Source: JBJHAX01 sp050480705 (GTDB lineage: Bacteria; Actinomycetota; Nitriliruptoria; Nitriliruptorales; Nitriliruptoraceae). Taken from it: a stretch of 35,199 bases of DNA. The stretch is taken from the NCBI GenBank assembly GCA_050480705.1, contig JBJHAX010000020.1, forward strand, positions 1-35,199, read 5' to 3'. Position numbers and translations under genes: made by a program. Under the pieces are notes generated by a model, which saw only the letters and a program-made list of their open reading frames with translations, ran no database searches and had not been told where the DNA came from. This document shows, in pieces, positions 23,426 through 30,954 of the stretch (position 1 is its first letter; every line of letters starts with the position of its first letter).

Positions 23426-23450
23426 GAACCTCCCGGGGTTCGGGAGGTTC
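23426..23450 (-). terminator. Attenuator hairpin B upstream of ilvB
   Basis: In the minus-strand RNA GAACCTCCCG pairs perfectly with CGGGAGGTTC across a 5-base loop (AACCC), a 10-bp GC-rich stem. It is followed by UCUCG, a weak U-run, which is common for actinobacterial terminators. It begins at the base next to hairpin A and ends about 45 bases before the ilvB ATG. Best read as the terminator stem of the ilv attenuator. Confidence 0.6.
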
Positions 23451-23474
23451 GCGCGTGTCCGAGCGGACACGCGC
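23451..23474 (-). promoter_or_regulatory. Attenuator hairpin A, starting at the leader peptide stop codon
   Basis: GCGCGTGTCC pairs perfectly with GGACACGCGC over a GCTC loop: 10 bp, no mismatch. Its 5' arm begins at the last base of the leader peptide stop codon (TAG, 23476-23474). A ribosome paused on the Val codons just before would stop clear of it; one at the stop codon would cover it. That geometry is what ribosome-mediated attenuation needs. Confidence 0.6.
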
Positions 23475-23554
23475 TACCGAACGACGACGAGTACATCCAC
23501 GACGCGGCGGGCCAGCCCGTCTGCGTCGTGCGCGAACGTCGTCCTCCGCAGCAC
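23474..23554 (-). CDS. Putative ilv leader peptide (26 residues, Val-rich)
   Basis: GTG start at 23554 with AAGGA (23565-23561) six bases before it, and TAG stop at 23476-23474. The last nine residues include VVDVLVVV: six valines and a leucine in eight positions, with mixed GTC, GTG, GTA and GTT codons. The frame is open far upstream on the same strand, but only this start has a ribosome site, and that longer frame is antisense-like within dxs. Val and Leu are the end products of the pathway begun by IlvBN, and the peptide stops at the base of two tandem hairpins. It is too short to show any protein family. Function as a leader peptide is inferred from composition and position. Confidence 0.65.
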   Translation of the reverse strand: MLRRTTFAHDADGLARRVVDVLVVVR

Positions 23555-23605
23555 TGCACGTCCTTCATCCGGTCGGCGTGGTCGCACGCCGGTCGTGTCC
23601 GGATC

Positions 23606-23633
23606 GTCCGGAGCTGTGCAGGGCACGCCGGAC
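23606..23633 (-). promoter_or_regulatory. 5' hairpin of the ilv leader RNA
   Basis: GTCCGG pairs with CCGGAC, and inside it GTGC pairs with GCAC around a 3-base loop; an asymmetric bulge lies between the two stems. It sits between the candidate transcription start and the leader peptide, and could stabilise the RNA or pause the polymerase. Confidence 0.35.
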
Positions 23634-23645
23634 GAACCATGTGGA

Positions 23646-23677
23646 AGGATAGTGACGCCTCGGCGCGGCCGGGTCAA
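23646..23677 (-). promoter_or_regulatory. Candidate promoter of the ilv leader
   Basis: TTGACC (23677-23672, five of six) on the minus strand with TATCCT (23651-23646) 20 bases on, or CACTAT at the ideal 17 bases. Transcription would start near 23640, some 85 bases before the leader peptide. It lies just after the dxs stop codon. The spacing ambiguity lowers confidence. Confidence 0.45.
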
Positions 23678-23702
23678 GTCCCGACGACAGCTCCCGGGAA
23701 CG

Positions 23703-25586
23703 TCAGGCGTCGTCACCGAGCGCCTTGCGGGTGGCGGCCGCGATGCCCGCGCCGTCGAGACCGAGCTCGGTGATGATCCTGCTGGCGTTGCCGTGCGGGA
23801 TGTAGGAGTCGGGCACGCCGAGCCTGAGCACAGGGGGCGCGTGGCGGATCCCGGCCCGTTCTGCGAGGCGGTCGGCGAGCTCGGCTCCGGCACCGCCACC
23901 GACCAGGCCGTTCTCGACGGTGACGACCAGCGGCACGGAGGCGGCGGCGTCGAGCATCCGCGGATCGACGGGTCGCACGCTGCGCACGTCCCAGATCTGC
24001 GCCTGGATGCCGACGTCGTCGAGCACCCTGGCGGCGTCCAGCGCGGCTGCGAGGCGGTCACCGACCGCCAGCAGCGCGACGTCGCCACCGTCGCGCACCC
24101 GTCGTGAGGCCAGTCCGTCGGACAGTGTCGCAGGCTCGATCCCCAGTTCGGCCGCTGTGGTCACGGTGCCTTTGGGGAAGCGGATGAGCACCGGGCCGTC
24201 GAGATCGAGCGCTTCCTCGAGAAGCGCGCGCAGATCTTCCTCGTGCGACGGCGCGAGCACGGTCATCGCAGGTATGCGCAGCCCAAGTGCCATGTCGAGG
24301 ATCCCGTGGTGGCTCGGGCCGTCGTCGCCGGTGATCCCCGCACGGTCGAGCGCGAAGACGACGTGTTCACCGTGGAGCCCCACGTCCAGGTTGGCCTGGT
24401 CGAAGGCGCGGGAGAAGAACGTCGAGTAGACGGCGACGATCGGGGTGCGTCCGCCGTGGGCGAGCCCGGCGGCGCACGTCACCGCGTGCTGCTCGGCGAT
24501 GCCGACGTCCAGTACGCGCGACCCGTCACGCTCCATCAGCGGCAGCAGGCCGGTAGATCCCGGCATGGCTGCGGTGACGGCCACCACGTCATCGCGTTCG
24601 GCAGCGAGGTCGACGACCGCGTCACCGAACGCGGCGGTCCATCTGCGGCCACCACCACGCGGCACACCGGTCACGACATCGAACGCCGAGGTGTCGTGGA
24701 GCTTCTTTTCGGGATCGGCCTCTGCGGGCTCGTAGCCTTTGCCCTTCTGGGTGAGCACGTGCACGAGCACCGGCGTGTCGAGTCTGGCGGCATGCGACAA
24801 CGCGTGCTCGAGTCGTTCGATGTCGTGGCCGTCGAACGGACCGAGATAGCGGATTCCGAGGGCTTCGACGAACGACTGCAGTGCAGGCGCCTCGGAGATC
24901 GCGGCCTTCAACGCTTCGATGCCGGCATCGGTGAGCCGCTCGACCATCGGCACGCGCGCGAGGGCCTGGTCGATCCTGCCACGCACGCTGCGGTAGCGCG
25001 GGTCGGTTCGGATGTCGGCGACACGGCCGGAGAGCCGACTGACGGTCTCGGCGTACGACCGGCCGTTGTCGTTGAGCACGATCACCGCAGGCAGCTGGTG
25101 ATGGCCCAGGTTGTTGAGCGCTTCATAGGCCATGCCGCCGGTGAGCGCACCGTCGCCAACGATCGCGACGACGCGGCGGCGGCGCGGGTCCTCGCCGGAG
25201 TCCAGCGAACGCACGAGGCCGCACGCCCACGACAGCGCGGTCGACGCGTGCGAGTTCTCGACGATGTCGTGGTCGGATTCGTCGCGCGCGGGATACCCCG
25301 AGAGCCCGCCCGACTGGCGCAGGCCGCTGAAGTCCTTGCGGCCGGTGAGCATCTTGTGCACGTACGCCTGGTGTCCGGTGTCCCAGACCAGGCGGTCGTA
25401 GGGGGATTCGAACACCCGGTGCAGCGCGATCGTGAGCTCGACGACGCCCAGGTTTGAACCCAGGTGCCCACCGACCTGCGCGACGGCGTGGATGATCGCG
25501 GCCCGCAGTTCTTCAGCGAGTTCGGGAAGATCGTCGGCCGGAAGCCGCCGGAGGTCGGCGGGCGAGGCGATCCGCTCCAGAACCAC
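23703..25586 (-). CDS. dxs: 1-deoxy-D-xylulose-5-phosphate synthase Dxs
   Basis: 627 residues from the GTG at 25586, with GAGGAG five bases before; the frame is open 63 codons further, but without similarity. It opens VLERIASPADLRRLP as Dxs proteins do. Motifs: GGHLGSNLGVVELT, DTGHQAYVHKMLTGR, the thiamine diphosphate motif GDGALTGGMAYEALNN, FDGHD, TQKGKGY, the catalytic Glu in DVGIAEQHAVTCAAGLA, and FDQ. First step of the MEP isoprenoid route: pyruvate plus glyceraldehyde 3-phosphate. The gatB-dxs gap (25587-25787) is about 200 bases; a TACGAT (25716-25711) might be a -10, but no -35 matches. Confidence 0.96.
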   Translation of the reverse strand: MVLERIASPADLRRLPADDLPELAEELRAAIIHAVAQVGGHLGSNLGVVELTIALHRVFESPYDRLVWDTGHQAYVHKMLTGRKDFSGLRQSGGLSGYPARDESDHDIVENSHASTALSWACGLVRSLDSGEDPRRRRVVAIVGDGALTGGMAYEALNNLGHHQLPAVIVLNDNGRSYAETVSRLSGRVADIRTDPRYRSVRGRIDQALARVPMVERLTDAGIEALKAAISEAPALQSFVEALGIRYLGPFDGHDIERLEHALSHAARLDTPVLVHVLTQKGKGYEPAEADPEKKLHDTSAFDVVTGVPRGGGRRWTAAFGDAVVDLAAERDDVVAVTAAMPGSTGLLPLMERDGSRVLDVGIAEQHAVTCAAGLAHGGRTPIVAVYSTFFSRAFDQANLDVGLHGEHVVFALDRAGITGDDGPSHHGILDMALGLRIPAMTVLAPSHEEDLRALLEEALDLDGPVLIRFPKGTVTTAAELGIEPATLSDGLASRRVRDGGDVALLAVGDRLAAALDAARVLDDVGIQAQIWDVRSVRPVDPRMLDAAASVPLVVTVENGLVGGGAGAELADRLAERAGIRHAPPVLRLGVPDSYIPHGNASRIITELGLDGAGIAAATRKALGDDA

Positions 25587-25787
25587 GGCGTCTCCTCGTG
25601 CCTTCGGGCGTCCACGGATCGGCAGGTCAGGGTAGGCGACATCGGCGCATGCCGACGTGAGGTCGCCGTCCGCGTCGTCGTCGCGCATGCCTGGCGTCGC
25701 GTGCGGCACGATCGTACGCGCAGGAGGATCGGACGGTTGCGGGGACGCGACCGGTGCAGCGGCGTGCGCGCGCACCGTTCGCCCCGA

Positions 25788-27260
25788 TCAGCCGATGAGT
25801 TCGCGCAACAACTCGTTCGTGCGGCGCGGCTCCGCCTGGCCCTTCGTCGCCTTCATCACCTGACCGACGAGTGCACCGATCGCCTTGTCGTTGCCGGCGC
25901 GGATCGCCTCGACGGTATCGGGGTTGTCCGCCACGACCTGCTCCACGATGGCACGCAGCTCACCCTCGTCGGAGACCTGCTGAAGCCCGAGCTCCGCGGC
26001 GAGCGCCGCCGGTCCCTGCGAACCGCCCCGTTCGAGGACGACGCCGAGCACCTGTTTGGCGAGCTTGGTCGACAGCGTCCCGTCGTCGATGAGGGCGAGG
26101 AGCTCGGCGAGGTGCGCACCGGTGAGCCCGCTCGCCTCGAGCGTCGTCGATGACGCGGCGAGCTGGCCTGCGACGTCGCCGGTCAGCCAGTTCGCGACCG
26201 CGTGGGGCTGCGCGCCGGCGGTGACGGCCTCGTCGAACCAGGGCATCGCACCGCTCGCGACGAGCGTCGCCGCCTGCTGGGCGTCGACGCCGTGGTCACG
26301 GAGCCGCTCGCGCATGGCAGCGGGGAGTTCGGGAAGCTCGTCGCGGATCTCGTCGACGTGCGCGGTGGGCATGGTGATCGCCACAAGATCCGGATCGGGG
26401 AAGTAGCGGTAGTCGGTCACCGTTTCCTTGCGGCGCAGCGTCTCGGTGACCCCGCGTTCCTCGTCCCAGTGGCGGGTCTCCATGACGATCTCGCCGCCAT
26501 CTTCGAGAACGACGATCTGGCGCCGCGCCTCGTATTCGATGGCACGCCCGAGCGAGCGCACCGAATTGAGGTTCTTGATCTCGCACCGGGTGCCCAGGGG
26601 CTCACCGGCGCGCCGCACGGACACGTTGGCGTCGCACCGGATCGACCCCTGCTCCATGCGCGCGTCGGAGACTCCCAGAGCGCGGACGATCCCCTGCAAC
26701 TCGCGCAGGTACGCCTGGGCGGTCGCCGCATCCCGGATGTCGGGGTCGGACACGATCTCCAGCAGAGGGATGCCGCAACGGTTGTAGTCGATGAGCGAAC
26801 GGTCGGCACCGTGCAGGCGCCCCGTTGCACCGACGTGCAACGACTTGCCGGTGTCTTCCTCCATGTGCAGGCGCTCGATGCCGACGCGCCGCACGATCCG
26901 CTCTCCGTCGTCGTCGACGTCGACGTCGAGATGGCCCGACGAGACGAGCGGGACGTCGTACTGGCTGATCTGGTAGTTCTTCGCGAGATCCGGATAGAAA
27001 TAGTTCTTGCGGTGGAACCAGCACCGTTGCGCGATGCTTCCGTTGAGTGCGAGCCCGAGCAGGGCCGCATCGTGGACGGCGCGTTCGTTGGCGACGGGCA
27101 GTGCCCCGGGCTGGCCGGTGCACACCTCGCACACGTTGGTGTTCGGGTCATCGCCGAACTCGGTGGAGCAGCCGCACCACATCTTCGTCGCCGTCGACAG
27201 TTCGACGTGGACCTCGAGGCCCACGACCACCTCCCAGCCCTCGGGCAGCTGCGTGGTCAT
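25788..27260 (-). CDS. gatB: Asp/Glu-tRNA amidotransferase subunit B
   Basis: 490 residues, normal length. GLEVHVELSTATKMWCGC and CTGQPGALPVAN at the N-terminus, the FHRKNYFYPDLAKNYQISQYD block, and a C-terminal YqeY-like tail domain (about 345-490) that holds tRNA. GatB phosphorylates Glu-tRNAGln or Asp-tRNAAsn and receives ammonia from GatA. The ATG at 27260 overlaps the gatA stop (ATGA). Presence of gatCAB implies indirect charging of tRNAGln and/or tRNAAsn. Confidence 0.97.
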   Translation of the reverse strand: MTTQLPEGWEVVVGLEVHVELSTATKMWCGCSTEFGDDPNTNVCEVCTGQPGALPVANERAVHDAALLGLALNGSIAQRCWFHRKNYFYPDLAKNYQISQYDVPLVSSGHLDVDVDDDGERIVRRVGIERLHMEEDTGKSLHVGATGRLHGADRSLIDYNRCGIPLLEIVSDPDIRDAATAQAYLRELQGIVRALGVSDARMEQGSIRCDANVSVRRAGEPLGTRCEIKNLNSVRSLGRAIEYEARRQIVVLEDGGEIVMETRHWDEERGVTETLRRKETVTDYRYFPDPDLVAITMPTAHVDEIRDELPELPAAMRERLRDHGVDAQQAATLVASGAMPWFDEAVTAGAQPHAVANWLTGDVAGQLAASSTTLEASGLTGAHLAELLALIDDGTLSTKLAKQVLGVVLERGGSQGPAALAAELGLQQVSDEGELRAIVEQVVADNPDTVEAIRAGNDKAIGALVGQVMKATKGQAEPRRTNELLRELIG

Positions 27261-28816
27261 CGCACGCCTCCAAGGGCACGTGGGCCCGTGGGCGCCGCTG
27301 CGGCACCGACAGCGCGCTCGATGGTCGCCGCTGCCCGGTACATCACGTCGTCGCCGAGCAGCGGGGCCATCATCTGCAGGCCGACCGGCAGTTCCGCGTC
27401 GGCGTCGTCGTCGGGTGCGGCCGTCCCGACCGGCACGGAGATCGCCGGCACACCGGCGAGGGAGGCGGGCACGGTCGCGACGTCGTTGACGTACATCGCC
27501 AGCGGATCATCGGTCTTCTCCCCCAGGCGGAACGCGACTGTCGGCGACGTCGGGCTGACGAGAACATCGAACGATGCGAACGCCGTCGCGAAGTCGCGCG
27601 CGATCAACGTGCGGACCCGGCTGGCCTGCAGGTAGTACGCGTCGTAGTAGCCGGACGACAACGCATGGGTGCCGATCATGATCCTGCGACGCACCTCGGG
27701 TCCGAATCCTGCACCTCGAGTAGCGGCGTTCATCTCCTCGGCCGTGTCGGCGTCCACCCGCAGCCCGTATCGGACCCCGTCGAAGCGGGCGAGGTTGGAA
27801 GAGCATTCCGAAGGCGCGATGAGGTAGTAAGCGGGCAGCCCGTAGGGAGCGTGCGGCAGCGACACCCGGTCCACCTTCGCGCCAGCATCGGCGAGCAGCG
27901 CGACCGCATCGTCGACCGCCTGCTGAACACCGGGCGCGATCCCCTCGCCGGACAACTCGTCGACGACGCCGACACGCAGTCCCTCGACGCCTTGGGTGAG
28001 TGCCCCCGTCAGGTCCGCCGGACGCTGCGGGATCGAGGTCGAGTCGCGCGGGTCGTGCCCGTGAATCGCCTCCTGGAGCAGTGCCGCGTCTTCGACGGTG
28101 CGCGCCATCGGACCGGCCTGGTCCAGCGACGAAGCGAATGCGACCAGCCCGTGGCGTGACACGGTGCCGTACGTCGGCTTGGCACCCACCAGGCCGGTGA
28201 GTGCCGCGGGCTGACGGATCGACCCGCCCGTGTCGGTTCCGATCGCGAGCGGCACCTGGCCGGCAGCGACCGCCGCGGCCGACCCGCCCGACGAGCCTCC
28301 CGGAACCCGGTCGAGGTGCCAGGGATTGCGCGTGGGACCGAACGCGGAGTTCTCCGTCGACGAACCCATCGCGAACTCGTCCATGTTCGTCTTGCCGACC
28401 ACGACGAGGCCGGCGTCGCGCACCCGCCTGGTCACGGTCGCGTCGTAGGGCGGCACCCAGCCGTCGAGCATCCGTGAGCCGCAGGTCGTCGGCGCTCCCT
28501 GGACGGTGAGCAGGTCCTTGAGCGCCACGGGAACGCCCGCGAGCGGCCCGAGCGTCTCACCGGCGGCGCGACGTGCGTCGATGTCGTCGGCCTGCCGGCG
28601 CGCCTCGGCGGCGGTCACGCACACGAACGCGTGCACGTCGTTCTCGCTCAACGACGCGGCGTCGGGTGCGTGCCACACGTCGCCGTCGGCGATCACGCCG
28701 TCGGTCGCGGCGATGCGGTCGAGGTGCGCATCGACGACGTCACGCGCAGAGACGTCGCCGTCGCGGATCGCGCGGGCGATCTCGGTGGCTGATGCGCCGA
28801 CAATGCCGGCGCTCAT
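27257..28816 (-). CDS. gatA: Asp/Glu-tRNA amidotransferase subunit A
   Basis: 519 residues of the amidase-signature family. The Lys-Ser-Ser triad is visible: VALKDLLTV (Lys), GGSSGGSAAAVAAG (cis-Ser) and GTDTGGSIRQPA (nucleophile Ser). GatA frees ammonia from glutamine. The ATG at 28816 overlaps the gatC stop by one base (TGATG). Somewhat longer than the family mean because of Asp/Ala-rich loops. Confidence 0.97.
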   Translation of the reverse strand: MSAGIVGASATEIARAIRDGDVSARDVVDAHLDRIAATDGVIADGDVWHAPDAASLSENDVHAFVCVTAAEARRQADDIDARRAAGETLGPLAGVPVALKDLLTVQGAPTTCGSRMLDGWVPPYDATVTRRVRDAGLVVVGKTNMDEFAMGSSTENSAFGPTRNPWHLDRVPGGSSGGSAAAVAAGQVPLAIGTDTGGSIRQPAALTGLVGAKPTYGTVSRHGLVAFASSLDQAGPMARTVEDAALLQEAIHGHDPRDSTSIPQRPADLTGALTQGVEGLRVGVVDELSGEGIAPGVQQAVDDAVALLADAGAKVDRVSLPHAPYGLPAYYLIAPSECSSNLARFDGVRYGLRVDADTAEEMNAATRGAGFGPEVRRRIMIGTHALSSGYYDAYYLQASRVRTLIARDFATAFASFDVLVSPTSPTVAFRLGEKTDDPLAMYVNDVATVPASLAGVPAISVPVGTAAPDDDADAELPVGLQMMAPLLGDDVMYRAAATIERAVGAAAAPTGPRALGGVR

Positions 28817-29130
28817 CAGCCTTCCTCCACGACGATGCGGGGCACCACGAAGCGGTGTTCCTCGACCTGTGCGACCCCGTCGACGCGGGGAGCGCCCTCC
28901 AGTATCCGTTCGCGTGGCAGGGACGGGCGACGCTCGTCGCTGCGGAGCACGTCCGCGAGCTCGAACGGGTGGGTCGTGGGTTCGACGTCGTCGGCGGCGA
29001 CTTCCGCCACCTTCTCGGCGTACCCGAGGATCGAGGAGAGCTGGGGAGCGAGCTGATCGATCTCGTCGTCGTCGATCGACAGGCGCGCGAGCCTGGCGAC
29101 GTGACGGACCTCTTCGGGCGACAATGCCAC
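28816..29130 (-). CDS. gatC: Asp/Glu-tRNA amidotransferase subunit C
   Basis: 104 residues. LSPEEVRHVARLARLSIDDDEI, LSSILGYAEKVAEV and DDVEPTTHPF are classic GatC; the small chain clamps GatA to GatB. A GTG at 29139 would overlap the ribosome site GAGGAG itself; the GTG at 29130, eight bases after it, is preferred. First gene of gatCAB, 57 bases after the DUF983 gene. Confidence 0.95.
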   Translation of the reverse strand: MALSPEEVRHVARLARLSIDDDEIDQLAPQLSSILGYAEKVAEVAADDVEPTTHPFELADVLRSDERRPSLPRERILEGAPRVDGVAQVEEHRFVVPRIVVEEG

Positions 29131-29187
29131 GCGGTGCACTCCTCGGTCGGCCGGCGGTACGGGCGACGCATCGAACGGCGGCTGAGG

Positions 29188-29619
29188 CTAACCGTCACCA
29201 CGTCTGGCGGCTTCACGGGCGGTGATCGCGTCTGCCTGCTCGACTGCGTCGACAGGCGCGAACGCGTGGTGGATGCCCATCCAGGCCGTCTTCGCCCACG
29301 GGTAGCCGAGTACTGGGACGATCAGGTTGAGCGCGATGCCTCCCGCCAGCAGCACGCCCCACGCCACCGTCGGCCACGTCAGCAGCAGACCGCCGACGAA
29401 CCAGATCGCGAACAGCCCTTCGGTCACGCCGATCGCGACGACCATGGCACCGAGCCAGTAGCCCTCTTCGCGTTCGAAGCGCAGCCCGCAGCCGCCGCAG
29501 CGTTCCCTCAGGTCGTAGTACGAACGAAAAAGGTTGCGGGCGCCGCAGGACGGGCAGCGCATGCCCAGGCCACGCAGCAGCGCGGTCGTGCCGCCACGAA
29601 CGACCCGGTGCGCAGTCAT
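29188..29619 (-). CDS. DUF983 membrane protein with zinc ribbon
   Basis: 143 residues. An N-terminal zinc ribbon, MRCPSCGARNLF then ERCGGCGLRFEREEGY (two CxxC pairs), is followed by two hydrophobic segments (about 55-80 and 85-108), as in DUF983 proteins. The exact role of the family is not established. The ATG at 29619 lacks a clear ribosome site. It lies 40 bases after the flavoprotein gene and may share its transcript. Confidence 0.85.
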   Translation of the reverse strand: MTAHRVVRGGTTALLRGLGMRCPSCGARNLFRSYYDLRERCGGCGLRFEREEGYWLGAMVVAIGVTEGLFAIWFVGGLLLTWPTVAWGVLLAGGIALNLIVPVLGYPWAKTAWMGIHHAFAPVDAVEQADAITAREAARRGDG

Positions 29620-29659
29620 GCCGGGCAGATGTGTGATGTCGACGGCGAGTACGGAGGCG

Positions 29660-30808
29660 TCATCCGAACCACGCTCCGAGGTGTTGCGCTTCGAAGGCGA
29701 GCTTGCGTTCGTGCGCCCCGACGGATGGTTCGGACATGTGCACGTCCGGTGCGGGTCGGGCGAAGAAGTCGCCTTCGACGACCGCGACCTCGTTGCCGGG
29801 GAACTCGAGGTAACAGTGACCGCGGCCGTCGAACTCCCGTGGTTCGCCCGAACCGAGCGCGGCAGCCAGGTTGTGGGCGGCGACCTCACCTTCAGCTGCG
29901 GCGAACACCCCCGCCTTGGGCAGGGCCGCAGTCGCCGTCGGCACCGTGGTGCAGTCACCGACCGCGTACACGCCGTCGAAGCTGGTGGCCAGGGTCCGCG
30001 GATCGGGACGCACCCAGCCCCCATCGCCGGCGAGCGAGCTCGTCGCGAGCACGTCCGGCGGTGCCGCACCGGGCACCCCGAAGATCAGATTCGCGGTGAG
30101 GTTCGCGCCATTGTCGAACGTCACCGTGCCGCTTGCGGCGTCGACGTCCGTGGCCAGATGTTCAGCGAGCAGGGTGATCTGGCGTTCGGCGAGCCGATCG
30201 GCGATGACGGCACTGGCCTCAGGGCCCGCCACCGGCAGCGCGGACGGCGCAGGCGTGGCGATCGTGAGCTCGAGGTCGTCACGGACACCGCGGTCGCGTG
30301 CGAACTGGTCGATCGCGAGCACCGCTTCGAACGGCGCCGGAGGGCACTTGAACGGCTGGCCCATCACAGCGACGGCGATGTGCCCGCTCGTAGCGGCAGC
30401 AAGCGCCTGACGTGCGGCGGGCAGTGCCTCGAACGCGTACAGGTCGTGCGCCACCACCCCGTCGAGTTGTGCTGCCTGAGCAGCGACGGGGCCGGCGCCG
30501 AGCGCGACGACGACGCCGTCGGACTCGATGTCACCGTCCGAGGTCGCAACGCCACGCGCCTGCGGGTCGATCTCAGCGATCTCGGCGTGGACGAACGAGA
30601 TGCCGCGCTCGCGGAGGGCACCGAGGTCGCGGGTGCTCTCGGCCATCGGCCTGATACCGACGAGATCCCAGATCTTGGTCCATCCCATCGCGAAGCGATG
30701 GTCGCGAGACACGAGCACGACCTCGTGGGGCGACGGCAGCAGCTCACGCAGCCGCGTCGCCGCTGCGAGTCCACCGAATCCGCCGCCGAGCACCGTCACA
30801 CGCGCCAC
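29660..30808 (-). CDS. FAD-dependent oxidoreductase, sulfide:quinone oxidoreductase-like
   Basis: 382 residues from the GTG at 30808, four bases after GGAGG. FAD motif VTVLGGGFGGLAAATRL at the N-terminus and a second FAD block GVYAVGDCTTVP. The motif FKCPPAPFEAV resembles the flavin-side cysteine region of SQR and flavocytochrome c sulfide dehydrogenases; GHCYLEF holds another cysteine near the C-terminus, which ends in the actinobacterial EPSVGAHERK...WFG pattern. Of the three SQR cysteines I can place two, so sulfide oxidation is possible but unproved; NADH or another donor is an alternative. No transmembrane helix; likely membrane-associated. It is divergent from pncB, with an inverted repeat between them. 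Confidence 0.82.
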   Translation of the reverse strand: MARVTVLGGGFGGLAAATRLRELLPSPHEVVLVSRDHRFAMGWTKIWDLVGIRPMAESTRDLGALRERGISFVHAEIAEIDPQARGVATSDGDIESDGVVVALGAGPVAAQAAQLDGVVAHDLYAFEALPAARQALAAATSGHIAVAVMGQPFKCPPAPFEAVLAIDQFARDRGVRDDLELTIATPAPSALPVAGPEASAVIADRLAERQITLLAEHLATDVDAASGTVTFDNGANLTANLIFGVPGAAPPDVLATSSLAGDGGWVRPDPRTLATSFDGVYAVGDCTTVPTATAALPKAGVFAAAEGEVAAHNLAAALGSGEPREFDGRGHCYLEFPGNEVAVVEGDFFARPAPDVHMSEPSVGAHERKLAFEAQHLGAWFG

Positions 30809-30824
30809 CGGGCCTCCTCGCACC

Positions 30825-30855
30825 GTGTGGTCGTGATCGTACGTCGTCACCACAC
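30825..30855. promoter_or_regulatory. Inverted repeat upstream of the flavoprotein gene
   Basis: GTGTGGT (30825-30831) and ACCACAC (30849-30855) are perfect 7-base arms around a 17-base centre that itself contains GTGA, CGTACG and TCAC. A leftward TACGAT (30841-30836) lies in the middle and could be the flavoprotein -10, so a bound regulator would block it. Parts of the sequence (TGTGGTC, GTCGTCAC) recur in the palindrome at 30892-30914. Confidence 0.4.
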
Positions 30856-30876
30856 CGGCGCTGCACGCCGGCACGC

Positions 30877-30905
30877 TTTACGTCCACCCCTGTTGTCGTC
30901 ACACT
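30877..30905 (+). promoter_or_regulatory. Candidate promoter of pncB-pncA-nrtR
   Basis: TTTACG (30877-30882) and CACACT (30900-30905) are 17 bases apart; the second is one base from the TACACT of the fab promoter. Transcription would begin near 30912, about 43 bases before pncB. No TAnnnT hexamer occurs closer to the gene. The call is moderate to weak. Confidence 0.35.
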
Positions 30906-30914
30906 GACCACAAC
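30892..30914. promoter_or_regulatory. 23-bp palindrome overlapping the pncB -10, candidate NrtR operator
   Basis: Arms GTTGTCGTC and GACCACAAC match as inverted repeats at 8 of 9 positions around a 5-base centre (ACACT). It covers the candidate -10 of pncB and ends 40 bases before its GTG. NrtR regulators bind palindromes of about this length at NAD genes, and the third gene of this operon encodes an NrtR. I cannot match it to a published consensus by reading. Confidence 0.5.
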
Positions 30915-30954
30915 CCACCGGCCGTGGCGTGTCACCGCCCGACGAGGATCTCAG

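Noticed and set aside
23125..23640. Longer open frame from an ATG at 23640 through the ilv leader as a protein gene
   Set aside because: It runs into ilvB in the wrong frame and has no family similarity. The 26-codon Val-rich frame has the better ribosome site.
25741..25790. GC-rich GTGCGCGCGCAC palindrome after gatB as a terminator
   Set aside because: Simple alternating GC sequence common at this base composition; no U-tract and no clear stem-loop geometry.
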